Origin: a virus
Length of the DNA: 24,124 nt
Virus record (IMG/VR): IMGVR_UViG_3300045902_000169
Coordinates: 1-24,124 of that record
Direction: 5' to 3' (one strand)
Made by a program: the position numbers and the translations under genes
In this document: one piece after another, positions 1 through 7,348 of the stretch
How positions within the stretch are numbered: the stretch's first letter is position 1
Layout: each line of letters starts with the position of its first letter
Notes under the pieces: generated by a model
What the model saw: only the letters and a program-made list of their open reading frames with translations
The model's database searches: none
Told to the model about the DNA's origin: nothing

Positions 1-10
1 AGGGATCGGG

Positions 11-553
11 TCAGGTGTCGCGCACGTCTCCACCGAGGAAGACGACGCGGCCACGGTGCGTATCGTTGGCGTGCGTGCCGATCCGGCGGAGCCGAAGCCG
101 CACCCAATCGCCCGCGGCGACCGAAGCGCCCAGGTTCGCCGTGGTGATCGCGACCGAGACGTTACGGCCCTTGCCGAGCGTGGGCCGGTTCGTGTCGGGC
201 GGCAAGTCCACGTCGGACGTCGTCTCGGTGCCCACATCGGCTCCCGTTGCGGTCGGGTCGATGGGGATATACGTCGTGCCCGCGAACTCGCCGCAGGTGA
301 CGCCGAAGCGGGCCACCTTGCCGGGGTCGGGGTTGAGCGGATCGTCCGCGAACAACAGGTTGAGCGTCACGCCCGTAGACAAGCCGGCCGTCGCGGGCAA
401 CCGGAAAATCCAGTCAACCCCGCTGTCCGTCTTGGCGTTGAAGCCGACGCCCGAGTAACGGCCGACCGGAACGCCCACCTTCGCGCCGGCGTTGCCGCCG
501 ACCTCGTAGGCGTTGCCCGGTTCGAGCACATGCAGGAGGTTCGTCGCTGCCAT
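11..553 (-). CDS. Putative capsid decoration / head-associated structural protein
   Basis: This 180-residue protein is encoded immediately after the major capsid protein gene, the usual place for a head decoration or stabilisation protein. I see no catalytic motif. It is rich in Gly, Thr, Val and Asp with predicted beta-strand character, and has no signal peptide or membrane segment. The ATG start is supported by a GGAGG ribosome-binding site about 9 nt upstream, in the 14-nt gap after the capsid stop. The strong RBS suggests high expression, as expected for a virion component. The role is inferred from position and composition; a head fibre or a capsid-associated protein of another type is possible. 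Confidence 0.6.
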   Translation of the reverse strand: MAATNLLHVLEPGNAYEVGGNAGAKVGVPVGRYSGVGFNAKTDSGVDWIFRLPATAGLSTGVTLNLLFADDPLNPDPGKVARFGVTCGEFAGTTYIPIDPTATGADVGTETTSDVDLPPDTNRPTLGKGRNVSVAITTANLGASVAAGDWVRLRLRRIGTHANDTHRGRVVFLGGDVRDT

Positions 554-567
554 GTGTCAAAACCTCC

Positions 568-1518
568 TTATTCGGCGATGGTAAAGAGTTGGCACATGTT
601 TTCCCGCACGACCTTGAGGCCGTACCCGGCATCGACGTTGACCACGTAGCCCTGCTTGGGATACTGGTTGTAGCCGATGGAGATTCTCAGGCTGATGCCG
701 CCAAAGGGCATGTACATGTAGTCCACGACCTTGGAGTCTGGCGGCGGCATGTCGCGCGAGACGACCGCGACGGCCCACCGGTGGAGGTAGGCGGCCGTGA
801 ACGTCCGGCTCGGCGACGCGCCCGAAGTCGGCATCTGCTGGTCGAGCTTGATCCGACAGCCGAACGCCGGAACCATCACGCCGGAGGAGCGGATGGATTC
901 GGCGATGTTGCCCCCGGTGATCCGCGCCTGAGCCCAGAACCCGCCGGCGGTGGACGAGGCGTCCATCATGGCGGCGTAGGGCACGGACGGGAGCACCAGA
1001 TTCATGTTGTCGGGGTCGTTCTGGACCGGCACGCGCTGGTCCGCCAGCTTCGCCAACCCCTGCGTGAACTGCGTGACTGAGATCACGCTGGACGTGCAGG
1101 GAATCGCCGTGTTGGTCGTGAAGTTGGCCGTGGTGAACAGGTTCGCCACGTTCTGGTTGATGTGATTTTTGACCCCCTTCATGGCCGCGTCCATGAACAG
1201 GCTGCGGATTTGCTGGGGGCTGTTGAACTGCTCGAAGTCGCGCACCACGAACGCGAAGTTCGGGTGGCGGTCGAAGACGATGGGCACCGTGCTGAAGCCC
1301 ACGTCGGAGATCGTGACGTCGCCCGCGCCAATATCGTTGACGGCATTGGTCGGGTCTTGCGGGATCGGGACGTTGATGGTTTGCCCGATCGTCGCGGGGA
1401 GAGGCTTATAGTCGAGGTAGACCGAATCGAGCGCGTTCCAGGTCGGGGCGAGCAGTTGGCTTGCTTCCGACGCGGCGGCCACGACGGTCTGCCAGAACGA
1501 CGTGAAAGCGTTGGCCAT
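568..1518 (-). CDS. Major capsid protein (HK97-fold, P22 coat-like)
   Basis: This 316-residue protein forms the icosahedral shell. The assignment rests on its overall pattern (N-terminal helical stretch, then a PATIGQTINVPIP strand, then a segment around residues 100-130 rich in aromatics and Asn, resembling P22-type coat proteins) and on gene order portal - scaffold - capsid. Its length is normal for small HK97-fold coat proteins. A GGAGG ribosome-binding site lies about 9 nt before the ATG, and the gene starts 30 nt after the scaffold stop, so it probably has its own strong translation initiation. There is no N-terminal protease-cleaved delta domain, which fits a system with a separate scaffold. 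No odd features were seen. Confidence 0.85.
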   Translation of the reverse strand: MANAFTSFWQTVVAAASEASQLLAPTWNALDSVYLDYKPLPATIGQTINVPIPQDPTNAVNDIGAGDVTISDVGFSTVPIVFDRHPNFAFVVRDFEQFNSPQQIRSLFMDAAMKGVKNHINQNVANLFTTANFTTNTAIPCTSSVISVTQFTQGLAKLADQRVPVQNDPDNMNLVLPSVPYAAMMDASSTAGGFWAQARITGGNIAESIRSSGVMVPAFGCRIKLDQQMPTSGASPSRTFTAAYLHRWAVAVVSRDMPPPDSKVVDYMYMPFGGISLRISIGYNQYPKQGYVVNVDAGYGLKVVRENMCQLFTIAE

Positions 1519-1548
1519 TGTTTATGGCCTCCGTTTCGCGGCGCTGGG

Positions 1549-2208
1549 TCAGTCGGCGATTTCGAGGGTGCCGGCTTCCCGCGCCTCGGCGATCTGCTTC
1601 TGGTTGGCCTGCATCCACGCCGAATCGCGAAGGTTGTCCTTCGTGAGCCGGAAGGTGTGCGGGCTCGTGTCGCGGGCTCCGCGACTCGCGTCCACGCTCG
1701 TCTGGAGCGGTGGGCGCGGCGTTGTCCCTTCGCGGGACGGCGGGGGCGTCTCGCCCGTATCGAGCCAGTGCGGCCGGGTCTTCACGACCTCGCCGATCAG
1801 GCTCGCCAGCTTGGCTTCGTCCACTTCGTCGGACTCGGCCTGATACCCGCTGAGCTTCCAGGCGTCCTCGACCGCTTCGGGGCGCAACTTGGCGTCCCTG
1901 GCGATCCGGTCGAACACGTCGCGGTGCGTCCGCGTCCGTATCTGGCCGGTCAATTCGTCGATCCTGGCCTGCAACTCGGACGGATGTGCTTCGGCTTGCG
2001 CCTTGAATTGATTGTATTCCTGGTCCAACGCCTCGAACCCTTCGGCGAACTCCTGGAGTTCGGCCTGCGTTTTCTGCAACTCCTCGCGCAGCCCCTTGAC
2101 TTCCAGGCGTCGTTTCTTGGCCTCGCTCTTGGTGTCGGCCAGTTCGCTTTGTAGCTCCGCGATCCTCCGATTGAGGCTGTCGATGAGCGACGACGCGCCC
2201 TCGCTCAT
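1549..2208 (-). CDS. Scaffolding protein
   Basis: This 219-residue protein probably acts as the internal scaffold for procapsid assembly. Residues about 5-75 form a long charged coiled coil with regular Leu heptads (SLIDSLNRRIAELQ onward). This is followed by a helical, Glu/Asp-rich segment and a flexible Pro/Thr-rich linker near residues 155-185. A C-terminal helical piece (about 190-219) could bind the coat protein, as in P22- and phi29-type scaffolds. It sits directly upstream of the major capsid gene and its start overlaps the preceding stop by 4 nt (ATGA), indicating translational coupling. There is no protease motif, so it is likely a free scaffold and not a maturation protease fusion. 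Confidence 0.75.
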   Translation of the reverse strand: MSEGASSLIDSLNRRIAELQSELADTKSEAKKRRLEVKGLREELQKTQAELQEFAEGFEALDQEYNQFKAQAEAHPSELQARIDELTGQIRTRTHRDVFDRIARDAKLRPEAVEDAWKLSGYQAESDEVDEAKLASLIGEVVKTRPHWLDTGETPPPSREGTTPRPPLQTSVDASRGARDTSPHTFRLTKDNLRDSAWMQANQKQIAEAREAGTLEIAD

Positions 2209-2576
2209 CGCTCACCCCCCTTCGACCGCGCCCGATAGTGGGCCGCGAGTTCGGCCTCCAGTTCGGCGACGCGGTAATGTTGGGAGTGAAAGTCGGCTTG
2301 AAGCTCGGGGTCGATCTCGTAGGGCGTCAGCGGCGGGTTGAACGCCTCGGGGTCGAACGGCTCGCCGGGGAAGTTGACCTTGTGGAATTCCTTCGCCCGG
2401 TCGATCCGCTGCGCCTGGCGTTGCCGCTTGGCGTTCTCGGCCTCGACGCGCTTGTGCAGTTCGTCGAACCGCTCCCGCTCGCGCCTCATGTCGGCCTGGA
2501 TCGCCTGCGCGGGGCGCATCGGCTTCGGCGGCGGCGACGCGGTGGCGTCGGCCTTCGTCTCAATCTCTTTCGTCAT
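2205..2576 (-). CDS. Small charged coiled-coil protein upstream of scaffold
   Basis: This 123-residue, highly charged helical protein has an Arg/Glu-rich coiled coil at about residues 30-60 and another near 100-115. A Pro-rich, aromatic middle section (about 70-92) separates them. I do not recognise the family. It is translationally coupled to the scaffold gene (4-nt overlap), so a role in head assembly, such as a scaffold partner or head-completion factor, is likely but inferred. A 78-nt gap with a strong hairpin lies before it, which is unusual in this otherwise gapless operon. Confidence 0.6.
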   Translation of the reverse strand: MTKEIETKADATASPPPKPMRPAQAIQADMRRERERFDELHKRVEAENAKRQRQAQRIDRAKEFHKVNFPGEPFDPEAFNPPLTPYEIDPELQADFHSQHYRVAELEAELAAHYRARSKGGER

Positions 2577-2604
2577 TCAAACACCTGTCTACGGGTCAAA
2601 TCGT

Positions 2605-2622
2605 GGCGGCGACATCGCCGCC
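2605..2622 (-). promoter_or_regulatory. Intergenic GC-rich hairpin in the head operon
   Basis: The perfect inverted repeat GGCGGCGA/TCGCCGCC (8 bp, 2-nt spacer, so about 7 bp with a 4-nt loop) lies in the only sizeable gap (2577-2654) of the structural operon, between the basic 482-residue protein gene and the coiled-coil gene. There is no U-tract, so it is not a classical Rho-independent terminator. It could be an mRNA-stabilising or processing hairpin that sets higher levels of the scaffold and capsid messages downstream. Confidence 0.35.
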
Positions 2623-2654
2623 GGGTGGTTGGCTGAAGTTCGCTTGGAGTGGAA

Positions 2655-4103
2655 CTAGGTTCGTCTCGTCGGCTGACCGGACAGGAGCCTCGCTTTCCGT
2701 CGTTGTGTCGCCTTTTCGACGATGCGATTCACCTTGGTAAGCCGATCCTCGGTCGCCCTCAAGGACTCCCGTTCCGCGACGTTCGGGCGGCGCACGACAG
2801 CCATGCGCCCGAATCGATTCACCTCTCCATAGAGACGCGACTGCTCCGCCTTGAGTTGCTCGATCGACGCGGATCGCAGCCCCGCCGATCGCCTCTCCGG
2901 GGCGAGAGACGCGACGCGGGATTCTGCCCGCTCGGATCGTTCCAAAGCCCGTTCGAGGCGATTCGCCCTGCCGATAAGCCTAACTTTGTCTTCGCCTCTG
3001 CTTGTCTTGGACGCGGTTCGCGCCGCCGCGATCCGAGGGTAAATCTTATTGCGGAGCGCAACCCCACGTTCGGTCGCCGTCCCCTTAGTCGCCCGATGCG
3101 CCGCCGCCTGTTCGCGGAGCGAGGGGCGGGCGGGGGGCTTGGCCCGCTGGGGCCGCCCGGCCGTCGCCGCCGCGCGGAGCTTGTCGCGCTGCTGGGCGTC
3201 AACCCTCACGAAGTGGAACTCTGTCACGCCGAATTCCTTCCGCGCCTGGTCGTAGGGAATCACGGAGCCGGAGCGGCCGATTGAGACCTGGCTTCGGCCG
3301 ACCAGCTTGGAGTCCATCGCCTCGACGAGATCGGCGCGGGAGAGGCCCACCTTGCCCTTACGCCCGGACTCGACCAATTTACGGTGAAAATCAAGCTCGC
3401 CGATCCTGGAGCCGGTCGCGCGGCGGTACTGGTCGTACACCGGGCCGATGAACGCCTTGTCGCCGTGGAACCGCTCGGCCGGGCCCGTCCGCTCCGCCGC
3501 GTCGTGGATGCGCGCCGCGAACCGGTTCTCCTTGATCTCCCTGGCCCGCGCGATCCGCTCGACCGTCCCCCTCCCCGCCGCCTTCACGACGGCGGGCTTG
3601 GGGGCAGCCGTCGCCTTCTCGGACAACTGCTGATGGACACGCTGGGCGGCCGAGCGTTCCTCCTTCTTCGCCGCGATCGTCGCCCGTCGCTTCTCGTCGC
3701 TCCGCCGCTTCGCCCGATCGTAAGCCGCAGCAGACTGACGGAGGTTCCGTTCGCTGGTTGGATTCATGATGTCCGCGCGGCGCTGCTCCCTTAGTTCCTT
3801 GGCGCGCTCGATCCGAGCCTTCGCCGAGACCGGCTTGCCGCTGGTGGCGCGATGCTCCAGCGCCTGCGCCTTGGCCTCGTTGCCCGCCGCGCGATGGAGC
3901 GTGCCCTGGCGCAGCGCATGGGCTTTCGCCCGACACTCGCCGAGGATTTTGTTGGCCACGTCCAGCGCCATCGCCACGGGGTTGCCGTGGCGCGCGTTAA
4001 CCTTGGCGCTCATGGCGGCGCTGCACTTGCTGTCGCCGGTCTTCGACCGGGCCGACGCGAGCTTGCCGCCGGGGCCACGCTTCAGGGCGGTCATCTTGGG
4101 CAT
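2655..4103 (-). CDS. Large basic head-region protein, N-terminal module shared with the neighbouring nuclease
   Basis: This 482-residue, very Arg/Lys/Ala-rich protein has three visible parts. Residues 20-60 match the adjacent nuclease protein (its residues 21-61) at 32 of 41 positions, including CSAAM, GNPV, MALDVA, KILG and CRAK. Residues about 90-200 are charged helix. Residues about 213-303 contain a compact module ending FHFVRV, which resembles a small winged-helix-like domain I recall from the C-termini of diverse bacterial proteins. The remainder is again charged helix. It is encoded between portal and scaffold, where minor head or ejected proteins are common. The high basicity would suit DNA contact inside the capsid. 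The function is unknown; a virion-packaged or ejected protein is the best inference. The stop is TAG. Confidence 0.6.
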   Translation of the reverse strand: MPKMTALKRGPGGKLASARSKTGDSKCSAAMSAKVNARHGNPVAMALDVANKILGECRAKAHALRQGTLHRAAGNEAKAQALEHRATSGKPVSAKARIERAKELREQRRADIMNPTSERNLRQSAAAYDRAKRRSDEKRRATIAAKKEERSAAQRVHQQLSEKATAAPKPAVVKAAGRGTVERIARAREIKENRFAARIHDAAERTGPAERFHGDKAFIGPVYDQYRRATGSRIGELDFHRKLVESGRKGKVGLSRADLVEAMDSKLVGRSQVSIGRSGSVIPYDQARKEFGVTEFHFVRVDAQQRDKLRAAATAGRPQRAKPPARPSLREQAAAHRATKGTATERGVALRNKIYPRIAAARTASKTSRGEDKVRLIGRANRLERALERSERAESRVASLAPERRSAGLRSASIEQLKAEQSRLYGEVNRFGRMAVVRRPNVAERESLRATEDRLTKVNRIVEKATQRRKARLLSGQPTRRT

Positions 4104-4104
4104 G

Positions 4105-4416
4105 TCAGTCGATCACCGTGGCGGTTTCGTCGGGGTCGCCGTCGCCGATCCGTTCAAGCAACTGGTCGAGGGTGTGGCGCACGTCCTTATCCTTCGGGGG
4201 CCGCGCCTTGAGGTGGTAAGCGAGTTCGCCCGCCAGGGCGCTCGTGTCGCGGCACGATCCGTCCAGGGCCAGCGCGCGGAGCGTCGGGGCCTGCTTCGCC
4301 GGAAGCGATTCGATCCACTCCGCCGCGCGAGCCCATCCGCTGTTCGTGGCCAGATCAAAAGGGAACCCGTCATGCGGGTCGCCTGATCCGTCCTCGAAGA
4401 CGATCGAGAATCCCAT
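4105..4416 (-). CDS. Small acidic protein between the two shared-module head proteins
   Basis: This 103-residue protein is strongly acidic (many Asp/Glu, for example near residues 8-15 and 92-103), in sharp contrast to the very basic proteins on both sides. It appears cytosolic, with no membrane segment and no Cys motif (one Cys). Its ATG overlaps the stop of the nuclease gene (TGATG), and its own stop is 1 nt before the next ATG, so the three genes are translated together. I do not recognise a family. Possible roles are a chaperone or packaging partner, or an inhibitor that neutralises the nuclease during production. The latter is speculation based only on charge and position. Confidence 0.55.
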   Translation of the reverse strand: MGFSIVFEDGSGDPHDGFPFDLATNSGWARAAEWIESLPAKQAPTLRALALDGSCRDTSALAGELAYHLKARPPKDKDVRHTLDQLLERIGDGDPDETATVID

Positions 4417-5294
4417 CAGGAGCCCCCTTGACGTTCCGCTTTCTTCCGGGCCTTGAGCGCTCGATCCTTGCGAAGCCGGGATGCGTGCGCCTTCTTGGCC
4501 TGCTCCCGGAGATGTTCGAGTTTCTCGCCCGACGGAAACTCGCCCCGCGCTTTGGGCGGCAATTCGTGGTCGGGCATGCGGATCAACCGCTTGAGTTCCG
4601 CGTAGTTCTTGACCTTGTACATCGACGAGAGCGTGTAGGGGCCGGACGCACGACGGTAGTAGAGTTGATGGCCGCTGTAATGCTCGGCGTTCGCGCCGCC
4701 GTCATGGGTCCGCCGGTGATCGACTGCGACCGTATGGTAGATGCTGCCGGGTTTCTCTTGGGCGAGCCGATCGACCTTGCGCGCCAGGGCGTCGTCATGG
4801 ACCGAGATTTTCTGTTTCTTGCCCTTGCTCAGCGACTTGACCTCGATCAAGTGCTTCCGCCCTCCGGCCGCGCGAATCTCGACGTCGTGCGGCTCGTAGT
4901 CCGACATCCACTTGCCGCCGGTCGCTTGCGCGATTTCCTGTTCCGTCTTGTCCGCCAATACATGCTCTGCCTTGCCGACCTTTTTGCCGACGAACTTGCC
5001 TCGGTCCGGCGCGTCGGCGGGCTGCGACTGTCGGTCCGTGCTACGCCGGGTGATCCGCTCCCGTAATCGCTCGATCGTCCGCCGGTTCCGTTCAGCCTGC
5101 TGCGGACCCTGTTTCGCTCGACAGCGCCCAAGAATCTTGTGCGCCACGTCGAGAGCCATGCTGACCGGGTTGCCGAACCGTGCGTCCTGGACCGCTTTCA
5201 TCGCGGCCGAACACTTCGGGTCGCCCGTCTTGGATCGCGTCCTGGACCGCCCCGGTGTATTCGCTTTCGGCGTCGCAACCTTGAGTGCCGGCAC
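4416..5294 (-). CDS. Head-region protein with PD-(D/E)XK-like nuclease domain
   Basis: This 292-residue protein begins with the module (residues 21-61) shared with the 482-residue protein. A Gln/Arg-rich linker follows. Residues about 108-240 form a nuclease-like domain: Glu118/Glu120 in an N-terminal helix, Asp137 (PHDVEI), then Glu151-x-Lys153 (LIEVKS). A helix (DDALARKVDRLA) and a strand (YHTVAVD) come next. This is the E...D...ExK order of the restriction-endonuclease-like fold. Similar domains occur, to my recollection, at the C-terminus of phage minor-head (MuF-like) proteins. The tail (245-292) is basic. The start is GTG, 7 nt after the portal stop. It could be a virion-delivered DNase or a head-assembly nuclease; which of these is not decidable here. 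Confidence 0.65.
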   Translation of the reverse strand: MPALKVATPKANTPGRSRTRSKTGDPKCSAAMKAVQDARFGNPVSMALDVAHKILGRCRAKQGPQQAERNRRTIERLRERITRRSTDRQSQPADAPDRGKFVGKKVGKAEHVLADKTEQEIAQATGGKWMSDYEPHDVEIRAAGGRKHLIEVKSLSKGKKQKISVHDDALARKVDRLAQEKPGSIYHTVAVDHRRTHDGGANAEHYSGHQLYYRRASGPYTLSSMYKVKNYAELKRLIRMPDHELPPKARGEFPSGEKLEHLREQAKKAHASRLRKDRALKARKKAERQGGS

Positions 5295-5301
5295 GACTTA
5301 T

Positions 5302-6822
5302 TTACCCTTCTTCTTCCGCCGCTTCTTCGTCTTCTTCGCCTTGCACTGGCACATCGTCTTCACCTTCCTCGATAGGTTGGCCGTCGGCCCCGAACTGCTG
5401 CGTTTGCGGCGACATCGCCTGAAGTTGTTCCTGCTCCCACTTCAACTCCTCCATGATCTCCACCTGCACGGCTTCTGCTTCCTCGTCGGTGAGGTTCTGC
5501 TCCTCCATCAAAATCCGTTTACGCGACGTCAGCGCGTTGTCGATCAGGAATTGCCAGTGGCGGTCGCGTTCCTCGCCGGGCAGCTTGGGATTGAAGTCGG
5601 GCCAGCGGAGCGTGAGTTGCGGGTTGTGGTAGGCGACTTCGAGGTCCGCCGCCGTGGCCACGTACTCCTGATGGAGTTGCGACCCGAGATGGACCGTGCC
5701 GACCTTGAGCACCAGTTTCGCCAGTTCATCCTCGTAGTAGGCGAACGGCCGCTGACGGCACGTCGCCCAATCGACCAGCGCGATCTGCTCGGCCGCGATC
5801 GACACCCCGGAACGGGCGCTCGACTGCTCCATGCGGATCGCGGCGGGCGGGATGCCCAGCATTTCCAGGGTGTGTCCGAGGAAGGCGTCCAGGTCTTCCC
5901 ACGTCGCGGCGATGAACGACGAATCGGCCTGAAGGTATTCGGCGTTCGCGTCACCCCCATCCTCGCTCGCCGTGTCGCCGCCGGACGGCAGATACCACAC
6001 GTCGCCGGGCTGCGCCGGGCTGGGGGGCCGCCAGTCGCCGCGCACGCCGCTCAACACCACGATCGGGTTCAGGTTGTAGCGGTTGCGGTCGAACGCATCG
6101 GTGATCTGCTTGTTCACCCCGTCGTTGATCTGTTGCAGGACGTGGCCGGGGCTGGGCGTCCAGAAATCGCAGATCGGAAAGTCGAAGTGCACGAAGCAGA
6201 ACGGCAGGAACCCGAGATCGTTCGATTTTTCCTCGACGAACCGATACGCGGTCGCGCCCGAGGTCTGCCCGTTGTACTTCGGCGTCACGAAGGTCGATAC
6301 GGAATCGTCGGTCCAGAGCCGCAAGCGCCGCTGGTTGTCGAACTTGTCCAGGATCGCCACGGCGTAGGGTTCGAGCGGGTCGTCGGGGCTCGCCCAGACC
6401 GTGAACGACGACGCATCCCAGAGCCGCACCTTGATCGGCTTGTCGGGGTCGGGATACGGCACCACCTGGAACGCCGCGACTTCCGACACGACCGACATCC
6501 GGTCGGCTTCCTGCCAGAGCGCGTCGATGCAGTTGACGCGGTAAACATTGTTCAACCAGTCGGTCGCCGCGTCCTGGTCCTTGAGCGTTCGTCCCGGCCC
6601 CTGCTTATATAAAAGTTTCGTCAGCGTCTTGACGCACTGTTGCATTAAAAGGGAATAGCGGGGCCAGCGCGATCGGTCGCCGCTGAAACCCTGCGGACGC
6701 ACGGGAGCCAGGCGGAAGTTGCCCTGGTAGAACTCCAGGCCGATCATCGCGCGGTCCAACCGCTCGCGCTCGTTGGGCAGGCCGGACTCGATCTCCCGGC
6801 GAATCTCGCGTGGGTCGGTCAA
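5302..6822 (-). CDS. Portal protein
   Basis: This protein of about 506 residues forms the dodecameric DNA-entry ring of the head. It lies between the large terminase and the scaffold/capsid genes, the canonical position. It has the mixed stem-and-wing composition of SPP1/P22-class portals, with conserved-looking stretches such as QQINDGVNKQITDAFDR and SGVSIAAEQIALVDW. It ends in a long Glu/Asp-rich tail (EDEEAAEEEG), which is common in portals. The start is uncertain. A GTG at 6873 gives the longest frame but overlaps the previous gene by 55 nt. The TTG at 6822 overlaps that gene's stop by 4 nt, matching the junction style of the operon, so I prefer it. Neither has a clear ribosome-binding site. 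Confidence 0.85.
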   Translation of the reverse strand: MTDPREIRREIESGLPNERERLDRAMIGLEFYQGNFRLAPVRPQGFSGDRSRWPRYSLLMQQCVKTLTKLLYKQGPGRTLKDQDAATDWLNNVYRVNCIDALWQEADRMSVVSEVAAFQVVPYPDPDKPIKVRLWDASSFTVWASPDDPLEPYAVAILDKFDNQRRLRLWTDDSVSTFVTPKYNGQTSGATAYRFVEEKSNDLGFLPFCFVHFDFPICDFWTPSPGHVLQQINDGVNKQITDAFDRNRYNLNPIVVLSGVRGDWRPPSPAQPGDVWYLPSGGDTASEDGGDANAEYLQADSSFIAATWEDLDAFLGHTLEMLGIPPAAIRMEQSSARSGVSIAAEQIALVDWATCRQRPFAYYEDELAKLVLKVGTVHLGSQLHQEYVATAADLEVAYHNPQLTLRWPDFNPKLPGEERDRHWQFLIDNALTSRKRILMEEQNLTDEEAEAVQVEIMEELKWEQEQLQAMSPQTQQFGADGQPIEEGEDDVPVQGEEDEEAAEEEG

Positions 6823-7181
6823 ATCAGGAAGTCCCGAGTCAGGTCGGCCATGATCGTGATCTCGTACTCCCACCGCAGCGGCACCAGCCGCGCGTGGATT
6901 TCCAGCTTCTCGGCCCGATCGACCTTCGGGTTCTCAGCCGCGATCCTGCACAGTTCGCCTTCGAGCCCGTCGAGATCGCGCACCGCGAACCGGATCGACC
7001 AGGGGCCGGGCGTCGCGGCCTGGCGGACCGGCCGGACGAGCTTCTCGGGCCAGAGCTTCGCCGCGACGCGGCGGACGCGCCTCGACAGTTCGGCGTCGTC
7101 GGCCTCGTCGGGGCCGAACCCCTCGGGCGTGTCGTTCCGCCGCTCATGCTGCGCGATCATCCGCGCGGACCAGGGGTCCAT
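6819..7181 (-). CDS. Hypothetical protein between terminase and portal (120 aa)
   Basis: I do not recognise this 120-residue protein. It has an acidic N-terminal third, a helical Arg-rich segment (SRRVRRVAAKLW) and a mixed alpha/beta C-terminal half with a long helix (AEKLEIHARLVPLRWEYEI). There is no membrane segment or Cys motif. An in-frame GTG lies 21 nt further upstream (7202), but the ATG at 7181 forms a TGATG junction with the stop of the preceding small gene, the same arrangement used throughout this operon, so I place the start there. Its position suggests a head or packaging accessory role. Confidence 0.6.
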   Translation of the reverse strand: MDPWSARMIAQHERRNDTPEGFGPDEADDAELSRRVRRVAAKLWPEKLVRPVRQAATPGPWSIRFAVRDLDGLEGELCRIAAENPKVDRAEKLEIHARLVPLRWEYEITIMADLTRDFLI

Positions 7182-7348
7182 CAGTCGGCGGTCGTCCCAC
7201 ACGGCGCGAAACGGCGCAACGTTTCCCGCTCGGCTTCGGTCAGTCGCGGCCAGAGCTTATCGCCCTCGTCCCGCGCGTGTTCCAGCGCGCGTTCGAGTTC
7301 GTCGATCCACAGGGCGATCGCCAGCGCCCGCGCATGGTTGTCGGTCAT
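7181..7348 (-). CDS. Small hypothetical protein (55 aa) after terminase
   Basis: This 55-residue reading frame starts at an ATG that shares its first base with the terminase stop (TGATG) and ends with another TGATG into the next gene. It reads as a plausible amphipathic helix (LAIALWIDELERALEHARDEGDKLW) followed by RLTEAERETLRRF. The double stop-start coupling and the helical, charged composition argue that it is a real gene and not a gap. The function is unknown; a small terminase or portal cofactor is possible. Confidence 0.55.
   Translation of the reverse strand: MTDNHARALAIALWIDELERALEHARDEGDKLWPRLTEAERETLRRFAPCGTTAD

Noticed and set aside
1162-6612. Long plus-strand open frames opposite the capsid, portal and terminase genes (up to 566 codons)
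   Set aside because: They lie antisense to well-identified genes, have Arg/Val/Leu/His-rich shadow composition, lack ribosome-binding sites and match no family; high GC content makes such frames common.
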